A stretch of DNA of 64,000 bases from Tuwongella immobilis (GTDB taxonomy: Bacteria > Planctomycetota > Planctomycetia > Gemmatales > Gemmataceae). Made by a program: the position numbers and the translations under genes. The notes below the pieces were generated by a model that did not search any database, had not been told where the DNA came from, and was given only the letters and a program-made list of their open reading frames with translations. Of the stretch, positions 1 through 12,068 are shown piece by piece (position 1 is the first letter of the stretch; every line of letters starts with the position of its first letter). The DNA is taken from contig NZ_LR593887.1 in the NCBI RefSeq assembly GCF_901538355.1, positions 5,308,920 through 5,372,919 of the forward strand, given 5' to 3'.

Positions 1-104
1 CTCGTCGAATATGGGACAGCCGCTCGCCGCATTCTCGCCCCCGTTCTCAGTCGGATTCCGCGCCGCAAACCGCGATCCATGCCGATCCTGGCCTCCTTCG
101 GGAT

Positions 105-887
105 TCAACGCCGTGAAACCCCGCCCATGTTCCCAATGGCCTCCGCCTCCATCGAATGCGGATCACCACCCGCAGATGCGGCAGGCAATTCGCGGACAAT
201 CCGACCATCTTCCATGCGCACAATCCGATCCGCCAAATCCAGAATCCGATGATCGTGCGTGACAATCAACACCGTACTCCCGCGACGATCAGCCAAGCGT
301 CGTAGCAACTGCATCACCTTGCGGCCATTCTCCGCATCCAACGCGGCGGTCGGCTCATCGGCCAGAATCACCTCCGGATCGCCCACCAACGCCCGGGCAA
401 TAGCCACCCGCTGCTTCTGCCCCCCGGACAACGCCGCGGGCAGAAAATCACGGCGATCGGCCAGCCCGACCAGATTCAACGCATGCTCACACGTCGCTTG
501 CCACTGGCGCAGCGCGGCCCGGCCATGAATCTCCAACCCCATGCGGACATTTTCTAACGCCGTTAATCCACGATGCAGATTGTGGGCCTGGAAGATGAAC
601 CCCAGCCGCTGCCGCAGTTGCCGCAGCTCCGTCTCGGTCGCCCCGGCCAACTCCTGCTCCAACACCCGCACCGATCCCTGCTGCACACTCCGCAGTGCCC
701 CAATCAGCGTCAACAGCGTGGTTTTCCCCGATCCCGATGGCCCCATCAGCACCACCACTTCCCCGCTGGCGATGCGCAAATTCAGCTCATGCAACACCGG
801 CACGCGCGTTTCGCCACTGCCAAAGGCGTGCGCCAATTGTTGCACGACGACCCGATTCTCTGCCGACGTTGTCGATTCTCGCATCAT
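105..887 (-). CDS. devA: DevA-type ABC exporter ATP-binding protein
   Basis: ATPase of a DevBCA/MacAB-type exporter, acting on the cytoplasmic face of the inner membrane. The 260-residue protein has a Walker A motif (GPSGSGKTT, about residues 49-57), the ABC signature LSGGQKQR, Walker B with ADEPTAALD, and the switch histidine in VTHD. I start it at the MMREST methionine, because the reading frame further upstream only shadows the permease gene. It lies 29 bases after the permease gene as the last gene of a three-gene operon. The DevA name is by family resemblance, and the exported substrate (glycolipid or another molecule) cannot be read from the sequence. Confidence 0.88.
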   Translation of the reverse strand: MMRESTTSAENRVVVQQLAHAFGSGETRVPVLHELNLRIASGEVVVLMGPSGSGKTTLLTLIGALRSVQQGSVRVLEQELAGATETELRQLRQRLGFIFQAHNLHRGLTALENVRMGLEIHGRAALRQWQATCEHALNLVGLADRRDFLPAALSGGQKQRVAIARALVGDPEVILADEPTAALDAENGRKVMQLLRRLADRRGSTVLIVTHDHRILDLADRIVRMEDGRIVRELPAASAGGDPHSMEAEAIGNMGGVSRR

Positions 888-916
888 GGCAATCGCCCCC
901 GTCTTTCGCGTCGGAA

Positions 917-2095
917 TCAGAATAAATCCGCCGGGTCCGCCGCCTGCAATCGCCGTGTCGCAATCCACCCCGAGACGGTGCACATCGCCGCCGTCAGGCC
1001 AAACACCAGGAGCGGTCGCGTCCACGGCATCGAGATCGGCAGCGCGGTCGCATTCGCCGCCAGCGCATACAGCCCCAGCGAAATCAACAGCCCCGGCACG
1101 AATCCCAGCGCCGAAAGCTCCAATGCTTCTTCGAGAATAATTCCCGAGAAGTAGCGTGGCGGGTAGCCAATCGCCTTCAGCGTCGCATATTCGGCCAAAT
1201 GATCTTGCACATCGGTCGACAACACTTGGTAGACAATCACCAATCCGACAACCAACCCCATCACCGTGCCAAAGCCGAAGACAAAGCCAATCGGCGTCTG
1301 CCGGGCCTGATACGCTTGCTCGGCGGCAATCCATTCGTCCTTGACGAAGACCCGGACATCCGATTCCGGAAAGCGCTCCCGAAGCGCGGCATGGGCCGTT
1401 GTCGGATCGACTCCCGCAGCCAACTCCAGCGCAACAATCGACGGTGTCCCCGACTGGCGATTCGGAAACAATCGCAGAAACGTCTGATCCGACACAATTA
1501 AATTGCCATCGACATCGAACGCCGCCCCCTGATCGAACAGCCCCACCACCCGCATCCGCCGACCTTGCATCTCCAACGGAAACACCCCATTTGCTGACAC
1601 CGCAGCAGCGATTCGCTTGGGAAAATCGCGCATTCGCCGATCTAATATTGCGGTATCGGCACTGCTGAGCGGTGCAAGCTGCTTCTGAATGGATAAGTCG
1701 GTGAAAACCGGCTCGGAAGTCGGCACCCCAATCACCCGAAAATTGGTCGTATCGCCGGTCGCTGGATCGGTCCAAAGCAGCGTTCCCAGGTAGATGGGAA
1801 TCGCCCGCACCACTCCCGGAACACTCAACGCCTCGTACATTCGCACCCGTGGCATCGGGCTGGCTTCTCGCAGCGTGCGAAAATCGGCACTGGTCAGAAA
1901 CAGATCGCCATGCAACTTGCGATGCGTCATCACGCTGGTTTCAAACAGCGCATTCATGAACCCCAACTGCATCAGAATCAACACATTCGCAAACGTCACG
2001 CCACCCACCGCCGCAATCAACCGAGGCCGACTGAAGCACAACTGCACCCACCCCAGCGGCAACCGGCCCAACAGCATTCGCAGCAGCGTCTTCAT
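917..2095 (-). CDS. devC: DevC-type ABC exporter permease
   Basis: Membrane permease of the DevBCA-type exporter, 392 residues, close to the usual DevC length. One hydrophobic segment lies near residues 25-48, followed by a large periplasmic region, then three hydrophobic segments in the last 130 residues. That is the FtsX/MacB-like layout. The start MKTLLRM overlaps the stop of the fusion-protein gene by four bases (ATGA), which implies translational coupling. The longer open frame upstream only shadows that gene. Substrate unknown. Confidence 0.88.
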   Translation of the reverse strand: MKTLLRMLLGRLPLGWVQLCFSRPRLIAAVGGVTFANVLILMQLGFMNALFETSVMTHRKLHGDLFLTSADFRTLREASPMPRVRMYEALSVPGVVRAIPIYLGTLLWTDPATGDTTNFRVIGVPTSEPVFTDLSIQKQLAPLSSADTAILDRRMRDFPKRIAAAVSANGVFPLEMQGRRMRVVGLFDQGAAFDVDGNLIVSDQTFLRLFPNRQSGTPSIVALELAAGVDPTTAHAALRERFPESDVRVFVKDEWIAAEQAYQARQTPIGFVFGFGTVMGLVVGLVIVYQVLSTDVQDHLAEYATLKAIGYPPRYFSGIILEEALELSALGFVPGLLISLGLYALAANATALPISMPWTRPLLVFGLTAAMCTVSGWIATRRLQAADPADLF

Positions 2096-3264
2096 GGCAG
2101 AAACTCCACCACGCCCTGCAAGCCGACAAATTGCGCGGCCACTTGTCCCGAATCGGCCGCCAAGTCCACCCACACTTCCACAATTCGGGCGTCGGTGTTG
2201 GCCGCCGGTGCCGCCTCGACGATGCCCTGTTTCTGCACCCACTGACTCCGCCAAGTCACACGGCCAACTAACGGTTCCAGCAATGCCGGCGAGCGAAATC
2301 GCGCCGCTTGCCCCATCCGCACACGTGCCAGATCGGTTTCGTACACCTCCGCCCGCACGCGCATCATCTGCAACGCCCCCATGCTCAACAGCGGCTGTTG
2401 CCCCAAACTCTCCCCAGTTCGCCGATGGATTTGCAGCACTACCCCCGCAAACGGAGCCCGCACTTGAGTCAATTGATACCGCGCTTCCCCCTCGCGCAGA
2501 TTTGCTTCCGCCACCGCGACTTCCGTCCGCGCCACTTGCACATCGAGCGGTTCCTCACCCGGTTTCGCGGCATACCGCGCCAGCATCGCGTTGAGACTGG
2601 CCACCGCCGCAACCGCCGTCTCCACTTCCGCTTGCGAGTCGTCCATTTCTTCCTGCGAAATCGCCTGCCGACGAGTCAACGCCATCCGCCGCTGCTGCTT
2701 GGATCGCGCCAACTGCTCGGCGATCCCCGCACTCTTCAGCCGCGCTTGCAACTCCAGCGTCGTGCTTCGCACCGCGATTTGAGTTTGCTCCAATTTCCGC
2801 GTCGCCAACGTCAGCCGCTCTGCCAGCACCGCACACTCCGCCGCAACGCGAGGCTCCGAATCCAGCACCGCCAGCACCTGATCCGCCGCCACCGATTCGC
2901 CTTCCTGCACGCGCAATTCCGCAATTCGACTGTTCGCTTGCCCGTCCGGCCCGGACACCGCGACGATTTTGCTCGTCGGCTCCAATTCGCCCAACGCCGT
3001 CGCCACCGGCCCAATTGCCGCCGATGGTTCGATGATCGAAACAGTCGCTTCCGTTGAGCGAACGAGCCGTTCGCGCTGCTGCCAGCCAATCGCCGCCACC
3101 ACCAGAGTTGCAGCGATGCCGATTATCAGCACGCCCCGCCGGAGCATCCGCCACCATCCCCGCCCAATCGGACGATTGATCGAACGCAGCTCCGCCCGTC
3201 TCGGCACCGATCGCGGCAAATCCGCCGATTCCCGTTCCGACTCCTGCAGCATCGATTTCGCCAT
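2092..3264 (-). CDS. devB: DevB-type periplasmic membrane fusion protein (HlyD family)
   Basis: Periplasmic adaptor linking the DevC/DevA pump to an outer-membrane channel. The 390-residue protein has an N-terminal membrane anchor at about residues 43-62 (GVLIIGIAATLVVAAIGW), a lipoyl/biotinyl-like half, a long coiled-coil stretch rich in Glu/Arg/Ala (about 140-240) and a second beta-rich half. The ATG follows a purine-rich AAGGGGG. It is the first gene of the operon and is divergent from the TetR-family gene. No outer-membrane partner is adjacent; a TolC-like gene lies at 40,416-41,744 but is unlinked. Confidence 0.87.
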   Translation of the reverse strand: MAKSMLQESERESADLPRSVPRRAELRSINRPIGRGWWRMLRRGVLIIGIAATLVVAAIGWQQRERLVRSTEATVSIIEPSAAIGPVATALGELEPTSKIVAVSGPDGQANSRIAELRVQEGESVAADQVLAVLDSEPRVAAECAVLAERLTLATRKLEQTQIAVRSTTLELQARLKSAGIAEQLARSKQQRRMALTRRQAISQEEMDDSQAEVETAVAAVASLNAMLARYAAKPGEEPLDVQVARTEVAVAEANLREGEARYQLTQVRAPFAGVVLQIHRRTGESLGQQPLLSMGALQMMRVRAEVYETDLARVRMGQAARFRSPALLEPLVGRVTWRSQWVQKQGIVEAAPAANTDARIVEVWVDLAADSGQVAAQFVGLQGVVEFLP

Positions 3265-3295
3265 GGGGCATCCCCCTTTCGCCGATTGCGTCTAT

Positions 3296-3339
3296 AATGA
3301 CCGAAGAGTCACTACCACAATAATGACTCGCTGGTCACT
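3296..3339. promoter_or_regulatory. Two TetR-type operator palindromes
   Basis: Two 18-base sites read AATGAC-N8-GTCACT in a near-identical way (3296-3313 and 3322-3339). Each contains TGAC-N6-GTCA as an inverted repeat, and the two sites are 26 bases apart. One fills the spacer of the predicted devBCA promoter and the other covers the expected transcription start. This is the expected position for repression by the adjacent TetR-family protein. Confidence 0.6.
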
Positions 3340-3348
3340 AAATGTCAA
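3320..3348 (-). promoter_or_regulatory. Probable sigma-70 promoter of the devBCA operon
   Basis: On the minus strand TTGACA (3348-3343) is followed, after 17 bases, by CATTAT (3325-3320), which matches the -10 consensus at four of six positions. The start codon of devB lies about 50 bases further on. The spacer is almost completely filled by one of the two TGAC-N6-GTCA palindromes. Called by pattern only. Confidence 0.55.
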
Positions 3349-4127
3349 GTGGATGCGATGCGATGGTACCGACCAACCCGACGCCCCTGCGGCCGGACAG
3401 CCCCCTCCCCGAAACGACCGCACCCGACACGCCACGGCCCGAAACGACGGCGCAGCCGGACACCTCGACGGGAGCCAAGCGCCGCCAGCGCCGCAAGGAA
3501 GATCGCCCGCAGGAAATTCTGCAAGCGGCCCTCATCGAATTCACCGAACAGGGGTTTGCCGATACGAAAGTCGAATCCATTGCCGCCCGCGCCGGCATCG
3601 CCAAAGGCACCGTCTACCGCTACTTCCCGACCAAAGAAGCAATCTTCGAAGGGTTGGTGACTTCGACCATTGCCCCAGTATTCGCACTTCCACCGGAATT
3701 CGCCGACGCTCAGCAATCGGCAGGCGAACGCCTTTGCAAGTTGATCCGACGCTTATACGCACTCATGATCGAAACACCCGATCGGCAACTGATTCTGCGC
3801 ATCCTCCTTTCCGAGGGGCACAAATTCCCACAGTTGCTTGAATTTTATCACCGCGTCATTTTCACCAAGGCCCGCGCCATCATTCAACAATTGGTTGATG
3901 AAGGCATCCGGTCGGGGGAATTCCGTGCCGAGCATATCGCCAAGGTGCCACAAGTCCTGATTGGGCCAGCATTAATGGCGGTCGTATGGTCATTCACATT
4001 CGACACCATCGATCCGCTGCCACGCGACGAATTCCTGCAGGCCCATCTCGAACTCGTGCTGCACGGCCTTCGCGGGTCGGCTCCGCGTGAAATTGCCCCC
4101 GGATTGGCCGCATCCGCCGAGTTGTGA
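3342..4127 (+). CDS. TetR/AcrR-family transcriptional repressor
   Basis: One-component regulator of 261 residues, or 254 if the second ATG at 3363 is used. A Pro/Thr-rich tail of about 45 residues precedes the TetR DNA-binding domain (about 50-97), which includes ILQAALIEFTEQGF and the recognition-helix end GIAKGTVYRYFPTKEAIF. The rest is an alpha-helical ligand-binding region. It is divergent from devBCA, and the 77-base gap holds two matching palindromes, so it probably represses the exporter and itself. The inducer is unknown. No clear ribosome binding site precedes the first ATG, so the start is uncertain. Confidence 0.88.
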   Translation: MSSGCDAMVPTNPTPLRPDSPLPETTAPDTPRPETTAQPDTSTGAKRRQRRKEDRPQEILQAALIEFTEQGFADTKVESIAARAGIAKGTVYRYFPTKEAIFEGLVTSTIAPVFALPPEFADAQQSAGERLCKLIRRLYALMIETPDRQLILRILLSEGHKFPQLLEFYHRVIFTKARAIIQQLVDEGIRSGEFRAEHIAKVPQVLIGPALMAVVWSFTFDTIDPLPRDEFLQAHLELVLHGLRGSAPREIAPGLAASAEL

Positions 4128-4201
4128 CTGGCATCCGGCCCATGAACCGCTAACAATAGGCCAGATGCCCCGCGGGACTGCTCGGGAAGGAGCGAGGAAC
4201 G

Positions 4202-5455
4202 ATGTCGCAAATGCTCACATGCCCCTTTTGCAATCATCGGATGCCATTGCCCCGCCCGTTTCCACCGGGCCGTCGGCAAGTCTGCCCGCGCTGTGCCGAG
4301 ACGTTTCTCATCCCCAGCGATTTCACCGAACCCGTTGCCGATGAAACGGTTGCGACCGAACGTCCTGCCTCGCCACAAGCCATCGCACAGCAATCGGCCG
4401 ACCTGCGACGACAGCGCGAATCGCGGGCCCGTCGGTCACTGGTTCGTGCGATTATCATCATGGGGAGCCTGCTATTTGCAGGTGTCGCCGTCGGCCTCGG
4501 GATTCGCCTGACACGGCCCGCCCCCACTCCCACGACCACGCCCGAGCCGGTCGAGGTGGTGGACAACAACGCCCCGCCCGCCCTGCAATCCGAATCGTTT
4601 CGGTGGCTACCCAACGAGGTGAATCTGGTCGCCAGCATCCGCCCCGCTGCCATGGTTGTGCCCGACAGCAAAGAGTCGCCGCTGGATTGGCTTCCGACGG
4701 AACTCCTGACGGCACTTCAGGTTGCGACGGGTCGAAATCCGTCCACCTGGCGCGAGTTGACGATTGCCGCAACCATTGACGAACAAGCGATCCCGCGAAC
4801 GTACCTCATCGCCGTCAGCCGCCAGGGATTTGACCGCGAGCAACTCACGCAGAAGGCCGCCGCCACCCGCACCCGCAATCGCCGCACGCTTGCCCGATAC
4901 GACTTGGGCCGCCCCGGATTCGAACTGTGGGTGCAAACCCCGACGCCGTATGTCCTTCTGGCGACCACCCGCATCGAGGACTTTGACAACTTCCCCGCCG
5001 AAATTCCGACCCGCATGACGCCTGCGATTCTCACCGATGAGCTGCAACTCCTTGCCAAGGAACGAGTTGCAGCCACACCTTGGGCCATCGTCCTGGCCGA
5101 TCCCACCGGATGGGAACGCCAGCTCATCCCGCGAGTGCTTCTGGGACGCATGGCTCCCGATATGAAAATCGAACGATTGTCGGAAATCAAAGGAGTGGCA
5201 CTGAGCTACTCGCCAGAAACGCCTGCCGGTTGGCTGGGTTGGCTGCACATGCGCAACCCCAATCAGGGACGGGATTTGCGAGAATCGATCGGCGCATCCA
5301 TTCGCAAAATTCCGGATTGGCCCTTGACCATCGGCGGTGCGGATGATTGGATCATGCTGCGATTATCTGCCGAGCCGAAAGACTTCTCCGACGCGATTCG
5401 TCGGGTGCGGCCCGCCGAACCGCCCTCTCCTGCTCCTTTAGCCCCGAAGAAGTGA
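4202..5455 (+). CDS. Zinc-ribbon membrane-anchored protein of unknown function
   Basis: I do not recognise this 417-residue protein. It begins with a zinc-ribbon-like Cys pattern (CPFC near residue 7, CPRC near residue 28), then has a basic stretch and one membrane segment at about residues 82-105 (IIIMGSLLFAGVAVGLGI). A Pro/Thr-rich linker and an approximately 280-residue globular domain follow, presumably outside the cytoplasm. It starts after a GAAGGAGCGAGG ribosome-binding region. Its stop lies three bases before the next ATG, so it is probably co-transcribed with the dehydrogenase gene. This architecture is common among planctomycete proteins of unknown role. Confidence 0.75.
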   Translation: MSQMLTCPFCNHRMPLPRPFPPGRRQVCPRCAETFLIPSDFTEPVADETVATERPASPQAIAQQSADLRRQRESRARRSLVRAIIIMGSLLFAGVAVGLGIRLTRPAPTPTTTPEPVEVVDNNAPPALQSESFRWLPNEVNLVASIRPAAMVVPDSKESPLDWLPTELLTALQVATGRNPSTWRELTIAATIDEQAIPRTYLIAVSRQGFDREQLTQKAAATRTRNRRTLARYDLGRPGFELWVQTPTPYVLLATTRIEDFDNFPAEIPTRMTPAILTDELQLLAKERVAATPWAIVLADPTGWERQLIPRVLLGRMAPDMKIERLSEIKGVALSYSPETPAGWLGWLHMRNPNQGRDLRESIGASIRKIPDWPLTIGGADDWIMLRLSAEPKDFSDAIRRVRPAEPPSPAPLAPKK

Positions 5456-5458
5456 TCC

Positions 5459-6457
<999 letters not shown>

Positions 6458-6552
6458 CGAATCATGATGAGAGGATAAACCAGAGCGGCGTGCCAGACGT
6501 ATCAACAGAAGGAGACAATTGAACCGTCGCGTTACGCCGCAAGGATCCCTTC

Positions 6553-9500
6553 ATGAGCAGTGCCGACCCGGCTCCCGCCGAGCCACGCCCGAACAATGAG
6601 CAGCCCGCCGCGGTGGTTTCGCCCTCCGTCGAATCGACCCTGCCACCGCCGCCCGATACCCCGATTCCGCTGCCGCCGATGCCCCCCGCCCCACCAGCGG
6701 AGGTCAAACCATCGATTATTCAGCGCTGGCCTGAATTTTTTGGCATCGTCGATGCACTGTTCATCGCCAGTCTGCTCATTACGGGCTTCCTGATCGCTTC
6801 CTTCGCTGCGCGCAATTCGGACTACCTTCAACATCTTGCGACTGGCCGCCTCATCGCCGAGGGAACCTATTCGTTCGGCCAGGATCCGTTTGCCGCGACG
6901 GAGCGCACTTGGGTCAATCACTCCTGGTTGATCGATTGGCTGACCTTCCAAACGTACCAGTTCTCCGAGCCGTTAGTCGTTGGCATCAAAGCCTTTCTGG
7001 TGATGGCACTCATGGCAGTGCTGCTGCTGCAACGGCAACGTGGCGAGCCGATTTGGATTTGGACCATCGCATTATTCGTCGGCCTGCTGGCCATTGCCCC
7101 TCGCGCGAATCTTCAACCGGTGGTTGTTTCGTATTTTCTCCTCGGCGTCTTGATGACGGTTCTCTTGCGGGAGAAATCGACCGGCCCGGTCTGGCGACTT
7201 CCGGCGATTGTGGCCGGAATTTGCGCGGTGTGGGCGAATTGCGATAGCTGGTTTATTCTTGGCCCCATCGTGGTCGCGCTGGTTTGCTTGGGGGCTTTCA
7301 TTCAGAATGTCACCGATCCCGGCTCCGTGTCCGACACACGCAAAAAGTCGCTCCTGCTTGCTGTGCCGGTCAGTATCGCCGCCTGTATGCTCAGTCCATT
7401 TCATGTGCAGGTCTGGCAACTGCCGCCGGAAGTCTTTGATAGCACGCTGATTTCGGAACTCCGCACCGACCCGTTGTATCGCAATCTGTTTCTCACGCCG
7501 TTCGACGGAAACCCCTCATTCATCACGACTTACGCGGAAGGCAACCCAATCAACGCGATTGCGTACTTTCTGCTTTTAGGGGTGAGTCTCGTGGCGTTTG
7601 CGGTGCATTATGCCCGGCTGCGCTGGAGCGGATTGTTGGTCTGGAGCGCGTTGGCCGTTCTGAGTATCGTTCATGCGCGGGCGATTCCGTTCTTCGTGAT
7701 CGTCGCCGCTCCGCTGACAGCCGCCACGATTGTGCGCATCAGCCGAGAACAGATTGGGCCAATGACCCAAGAACGCATTGGCACGCTGCTCGGGCTATTC
7801 GGTCGAACCGTTGTCTTTTTGTTGGCGTTTGTCATCCCTGCACTCACATGGCCGGGATTGTTGAACTCGTATGCGAACAGCCCAGCGCTTGCCCGTCGCG
7901 TGGATTGGCGTCTGACCATCGAACCAGGTGCCGAGCGAATCGCGCAGCAAATTCGCACGTGGCGGACCAGCGGCCAGCTTCCACCCGAGATCCGTGGTGT
8001 GGCTGCAACCCCTGAAGTATCTCAGACTTGCAACTGGATTATCCCGACCGAACCGACCGTCTTCGATCATCGCTACAACGTCGGCAGCGAACAACTCGAG
8101 GACTTCATGGCCTTGCGAAACGCCCTGCGAAAACTCAGTCGCTCGGAAGTTTCTGCGAATGTCCGCCGCGAATTGCTTACAGCCATGGACCGACTCGATG
8201 CCGACTATCTGATTATCGATCGATTCGATGTCGGGAATGCCGCCCCATGGCCGGGAATCCTGCTCGACAATTCGCTCAAACTGTGGTTTCTGGAAGGTCG
8301 CTATGCGATCTTTGGCCGAACCGACCGAATCGCCACCAAGAACCCCACACTGGCCAAGCAATTGAAGGCGTTGGAGTACGACCCGGTCCAAGTGGCATTC
8401 GATCCCCGCTTCGAGCCAGTCTCCGCCCCGCGATCGATCGAAGTGGGTGCGCCGTATACATTCTGGGATCGATTCATTCGATCGCCAAACCTTCGACCGC
8501 GTGCGGCGAATGAGGCCGAGGCGTTGGGGAACATGTACCAAATCGCCATCCGCAAGTACGAAGCGCAAGTCAATAATTCGATGCCCGCGCGGTGGTTGTT
8601 GCTTGGGCCGGCATCGGTCCCGCTGCGCTATTCGCCGCTGCCGAGCCGCGAAATGTTCGCTCTGTCGGTCTTACAATTGCGAGCGATTCGGCAAGCGTTG
8701 AGCGAATCGGCCGATGATCCCCGCATGTTCTTCACCCTCGCGGAATCGTATCAGAATCTGCAAGTTCCGCCCGAATTCCGCGATCCACAATATGTTACGG
8801 CGTTGCGACGGGCATTGAACCGCATTCCGCCCCCGAAAGAATCGACTCGGCGACAAGGCGAAATCGGCTTTCTCGCATCGATCGAATTGTCGCGAATGCA
8901 TCAAGGCCAAGGCCGGTTGGATCTGGCAGTGGAGATGTTGCGACAAGCGGAAAACTACCTGCGATATGCGCCGCCGGTAGATGCGACTCCCGAAGGCTTG
9001 AGCAAGCAGCTCAAACAATTGGAAGAAACGCAGTGGATTGATCCGCAAACCAGGCGACCGGCGAAGCCTGAAGATATTGTGCAAAAACGAAGTGATGATT
9101 ATATCAACTTCACCGAACGGCAGAAACTTCCGTTGATCGCCCGCGCTCAGGCGGCCCGGCAGATTGGCTTGGTGGGCGAAGCCGTGAAGATTTATCGCGA
9201 ATCGATCGCAGCCGGGCAGTTCGAAGCCGAAACGGGCGCGGAGTATCCCCTGGCGGCGGCGGATTACATCGGGTTGCTGCTGGCGGTGGGAGATGTGGAA
9301 CGGGCGATTGAGACGTTGAATATGGTCATGCCGCCAGATGATCCGACAGCGCTGGATAAGTTGCCGCCGCAGCTTCGGGCCGTCTTTGAACGGCATCAGT
9401 TCCAAGCGAATTGGATGGTCGGGAACTATCCGGTTGCGGCTAAACTGTTTGCGCTCATGGACCCCGATTCCGAAACGGTGCCGCCGATCGCCAAACAACT

Positions 9501-9765
9501 GCCGCCGATGTTGCTGGGCATGACTGGCATGGCCGGCATCAGCCAATTCTTAGGCGATCAACAGATCTTGCTGTTCCAGGAACAACTCCGCTTCGAGGCC
9601 AACCGCGCATTGGTGCGGGGTACCATCGCATTGGAAGAAGGCGACAATCCGACCGCGCTGGTGGAGTTTCGCAAGGCGTTGAATCCTCGCGGAGTCCGCA
9701 CCGATCTCCCGGTGGCGGTCATTTTGGAACAGTATATCGCCATGCTGGAGCAGGCGGCCAAGTAA
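6553..9765 (+). CDS. Large multi-pass membrane protein with TPR-like C-terminal half
   Basis: A 1,070-residue protein with a Pro-rich N-terminal tail of about 55 residues, then roughly ten hydrophobic segments up to about residue 440, such as ALFIASLLITGFLIASF, VALVCLGAF and VVFLLAFVIPALTWPG. The rest is soluble and, after about residue 720, helical and TPR-like (VEMLRQAENYLRY, AVKIYRESIAAG, ALVEFRKALNP). The membrane half recalls the GT-C/oligosaccharyltransferase-like proteins common in planctomycetes, but I see no diagnostic motif. The ATG has AAGGAT six bases upstream. Function unknown. Confidence 0.8.
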   Translation: MSSADPAPAEPRPNNEQPAAVVSPSVESTLPPPPDTPIPLPPMPPAPPAEVKPSIIQRWPEFFGIVDALFIASLLITGFLIASFAARNSDYLQHLATGRLIAEGTYSFGQDPFAATERTWVNHSWLIDWLTFQTYQFSEPLVVGIKAFLVMALMAVLLLQRQRGEPIWIWTIALFVGLLAIAPRANLQPVVVSYFLLGVLMTVLLREKSTGPVWRLPAIVAGICAVWANCDSWFILGPIVVALVCLGAFIQNVTDPGSVSDTRKKSLLLAVPVSIAACMLSPFHVQVWQLPPEVFDSTLISELRTDPLYRNLFLTPFDGNPSFITTYAEGNPINAIAYFLLLGVSLVAFAVHYARLRWSGLLVWSALAVLSIVHARAIPFFVIVAAPLTAATIVRISREQIGPMTQERIGTLLGLFGRTVVFLLAFVIPALTWPGLLNSYANSPALARRVDWRLTIEPGAERIAQQIRTWRTSGQLPPEIRGVAATPEVSQTCNWIIPTEPTVFDHRYNVGSEQLEDFMALRNALRKLSRSEVSANVRRELLTAMDRLDADYLIIDRFDVGNAAPWPGILLDNSLKLWFLEGRYAIFGRTDRIATKNPTLAKQLKALEYDPVQVAFDPRFEPVSAPRSIEVGAPYTFWDRFIRSPNLRPRAANEAEALGNMYQIAIRKYEAQVNNSMPARWLLLGPASVPLRYSPLPSREMFALSVLQLRAIRQALSESADDPRMFFTLAESYQNLQVPPEFRDPQYVTALRRALNRIPPPKESTRRQGEIGFLASIELSRMHQGQGRLDLAVEMLRQAENYLRYAPPVDATPEGLSKQLKQLEETQWIDPQTRRPAKPEDIVQKRSDDYINFTERQKLPLIARAQAARQIGLVGEAVKIYRESIAAGQFEAETGAEYPLAAADYIGLLLAVGDVERAIETLNMVMPPDDPTALDKLPPQLRAVFERHQFQANWMVGNYPVAAKLFALMDPDSETVPPIAKQLPPMLLGMTGMAGISQFLGDQQILLFQEQLRFEANRALVRGTIALEEGDNPTALVEFRKALNPRGVRTDLPVAVILEQYIAMLEQAAK

Positions 9766-9804
9766 ATTGGCTTCTGGCCATGATTCCATCGATCGGCGAG
9801 TGAG

Positions 9805-10041
9805 TCACGCTTGTGGCTTGCTCGCCGATCCGCGTTTTTGGCAGGGCAATCGTTCGAGTCGTTCGCATCCGTCGGGGAGGATGGCTTCCTGCGGAATGAG
9901 GTTGATCATCCCCTCGCGCGTTTTGAATTGCACGCGGCAATTGGAGCAATAGACACGGATATGCTCTTCAAGCACGAGCGTGGCTTCGCGTTGCGGATCG
10001 ATCGGACAACGCAGATATTCCAGAGATTGCGGGTCGATCAT
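9805..10041 (-). CDS. Trm112-like small zinc-ribbon protein
   Basis: A 78-residue protein starting MIDPQSLEYLRCPID, with a later CSNC pair and the phrase REGMINLIP. This matches the Trm112/YcaR pattern (CP at the start, a CxxC-like second pair, then GIP/NLIP), here with a single Cys in the first knuckle. Family members are activators of methyltransferases or zinc-ribbon partners; the partner here is unknown. I chose the internal ATG because GGAG lies just upstream of it. The longer frame has no ribosome binding site and runs into the 16S terminator. Confidence 0.7.
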   Translation of the reverse strand: MIDPQSLEYLRCPIDPQREATLVLEEHIRVYCSNCRVQFKTREGMINLIPQEAILPDGCERLERLPCQKRGSASKPQA

Positions 10042-10089
10042 GGGGGATAGCTCCGGAAAAGACGTCACACGGGAGTCGAGAAACAAAAA

Positions 10090-10119
10090 CACCCCACCGA
10101 GGGTGAACTCGGTGGGGTG
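10090..10119 (-). terminator. Intrinsic terminator of the 16S rRNA transcript
   Basis: A perfect 12-base-pair stem (10090-10101 with 10108-10119) and a six-base loop, followed on the minus strand by GTTTTTGTTT. It lies about 120 bases past the 3' end of the 16S gene and before the Trm112-like gene, so transcription of the rRNA can end without reaching any 23S gene. Confidence 0.75.
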
Positions 10120-10237
10120 GGTATATCTAAGCAACTTGGTGATGACAGCCTGGATACTGGGTGAGGACATGATCGAGAGCGGATATGGTTTGATTCGTGA
10201 GAATCAGGATCCGATCTCGTGGTTCAACATCCTTAGA

Positions 10238-11738
<1,501 letters not shown>

Positions 11739-11926
11739 GTATCGTGATCGCTGCAAGCAGCGGATCGTTCAATCTGAAAGCTTTGAGTCGCTATGAATCA
11801 CTCAAAGAACGGTTAGCCAACGAATCCGGGTTGTCTTGCGACCGCCCAGTCTCGTTTCCAAGCATTCTTGGGTGAGTGCTTCACAGCTAGCTCACCCAGT
11901 TATCCATTAGGGCTATCTTCACCAAG

Positions 11927-11938
11927 TTGTCAAAGATC
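11927..11938 (-). promoter_or_regulatory. boxA-like antitermination element in the 16S leader
   Basis: On the minus strand the leader reads GATCTTTGACAA, close to the bacterial rRNA boxA (TGCTCTTTGACAA type), about 190 bases before the mature 16S 5' end. This is the usual position and orientation for Nus-factor antitermination. Confidence 0.5.
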
Positions 11939-12040
11939 GATCGTGCGATTTGATTTGCGATTCGTTCGATCACCTTGCGGCTCTCACGATACCACTCATC
12001 ATTTCGTTTCGTTCGCGTCGCATTTGCTTGCGACTCCCTT

Positions 12041-12068
12041 ACTTTAACGGCCCCAACCGATCTGTCAA
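12041..12068 (-). promoter_or_regulatory. Probable 16S rRNA promoter
   Basis: TTGACA (12068-12063), a 16-base spacer and TAAAGT (12046-12041) on the minus strand, about 300 bases upstream of the mature 16S end and upstream of the boxA-like element. The 11,739-12,272 interval is shared with the divergent purQ; I see no other gene in it. Confidence 0.6.

Noticed and set aside
1-104. Short overlapping frames at the left edge
   Set aside because: No ribosome binding site and no motif; nothing can be supported in these bases.
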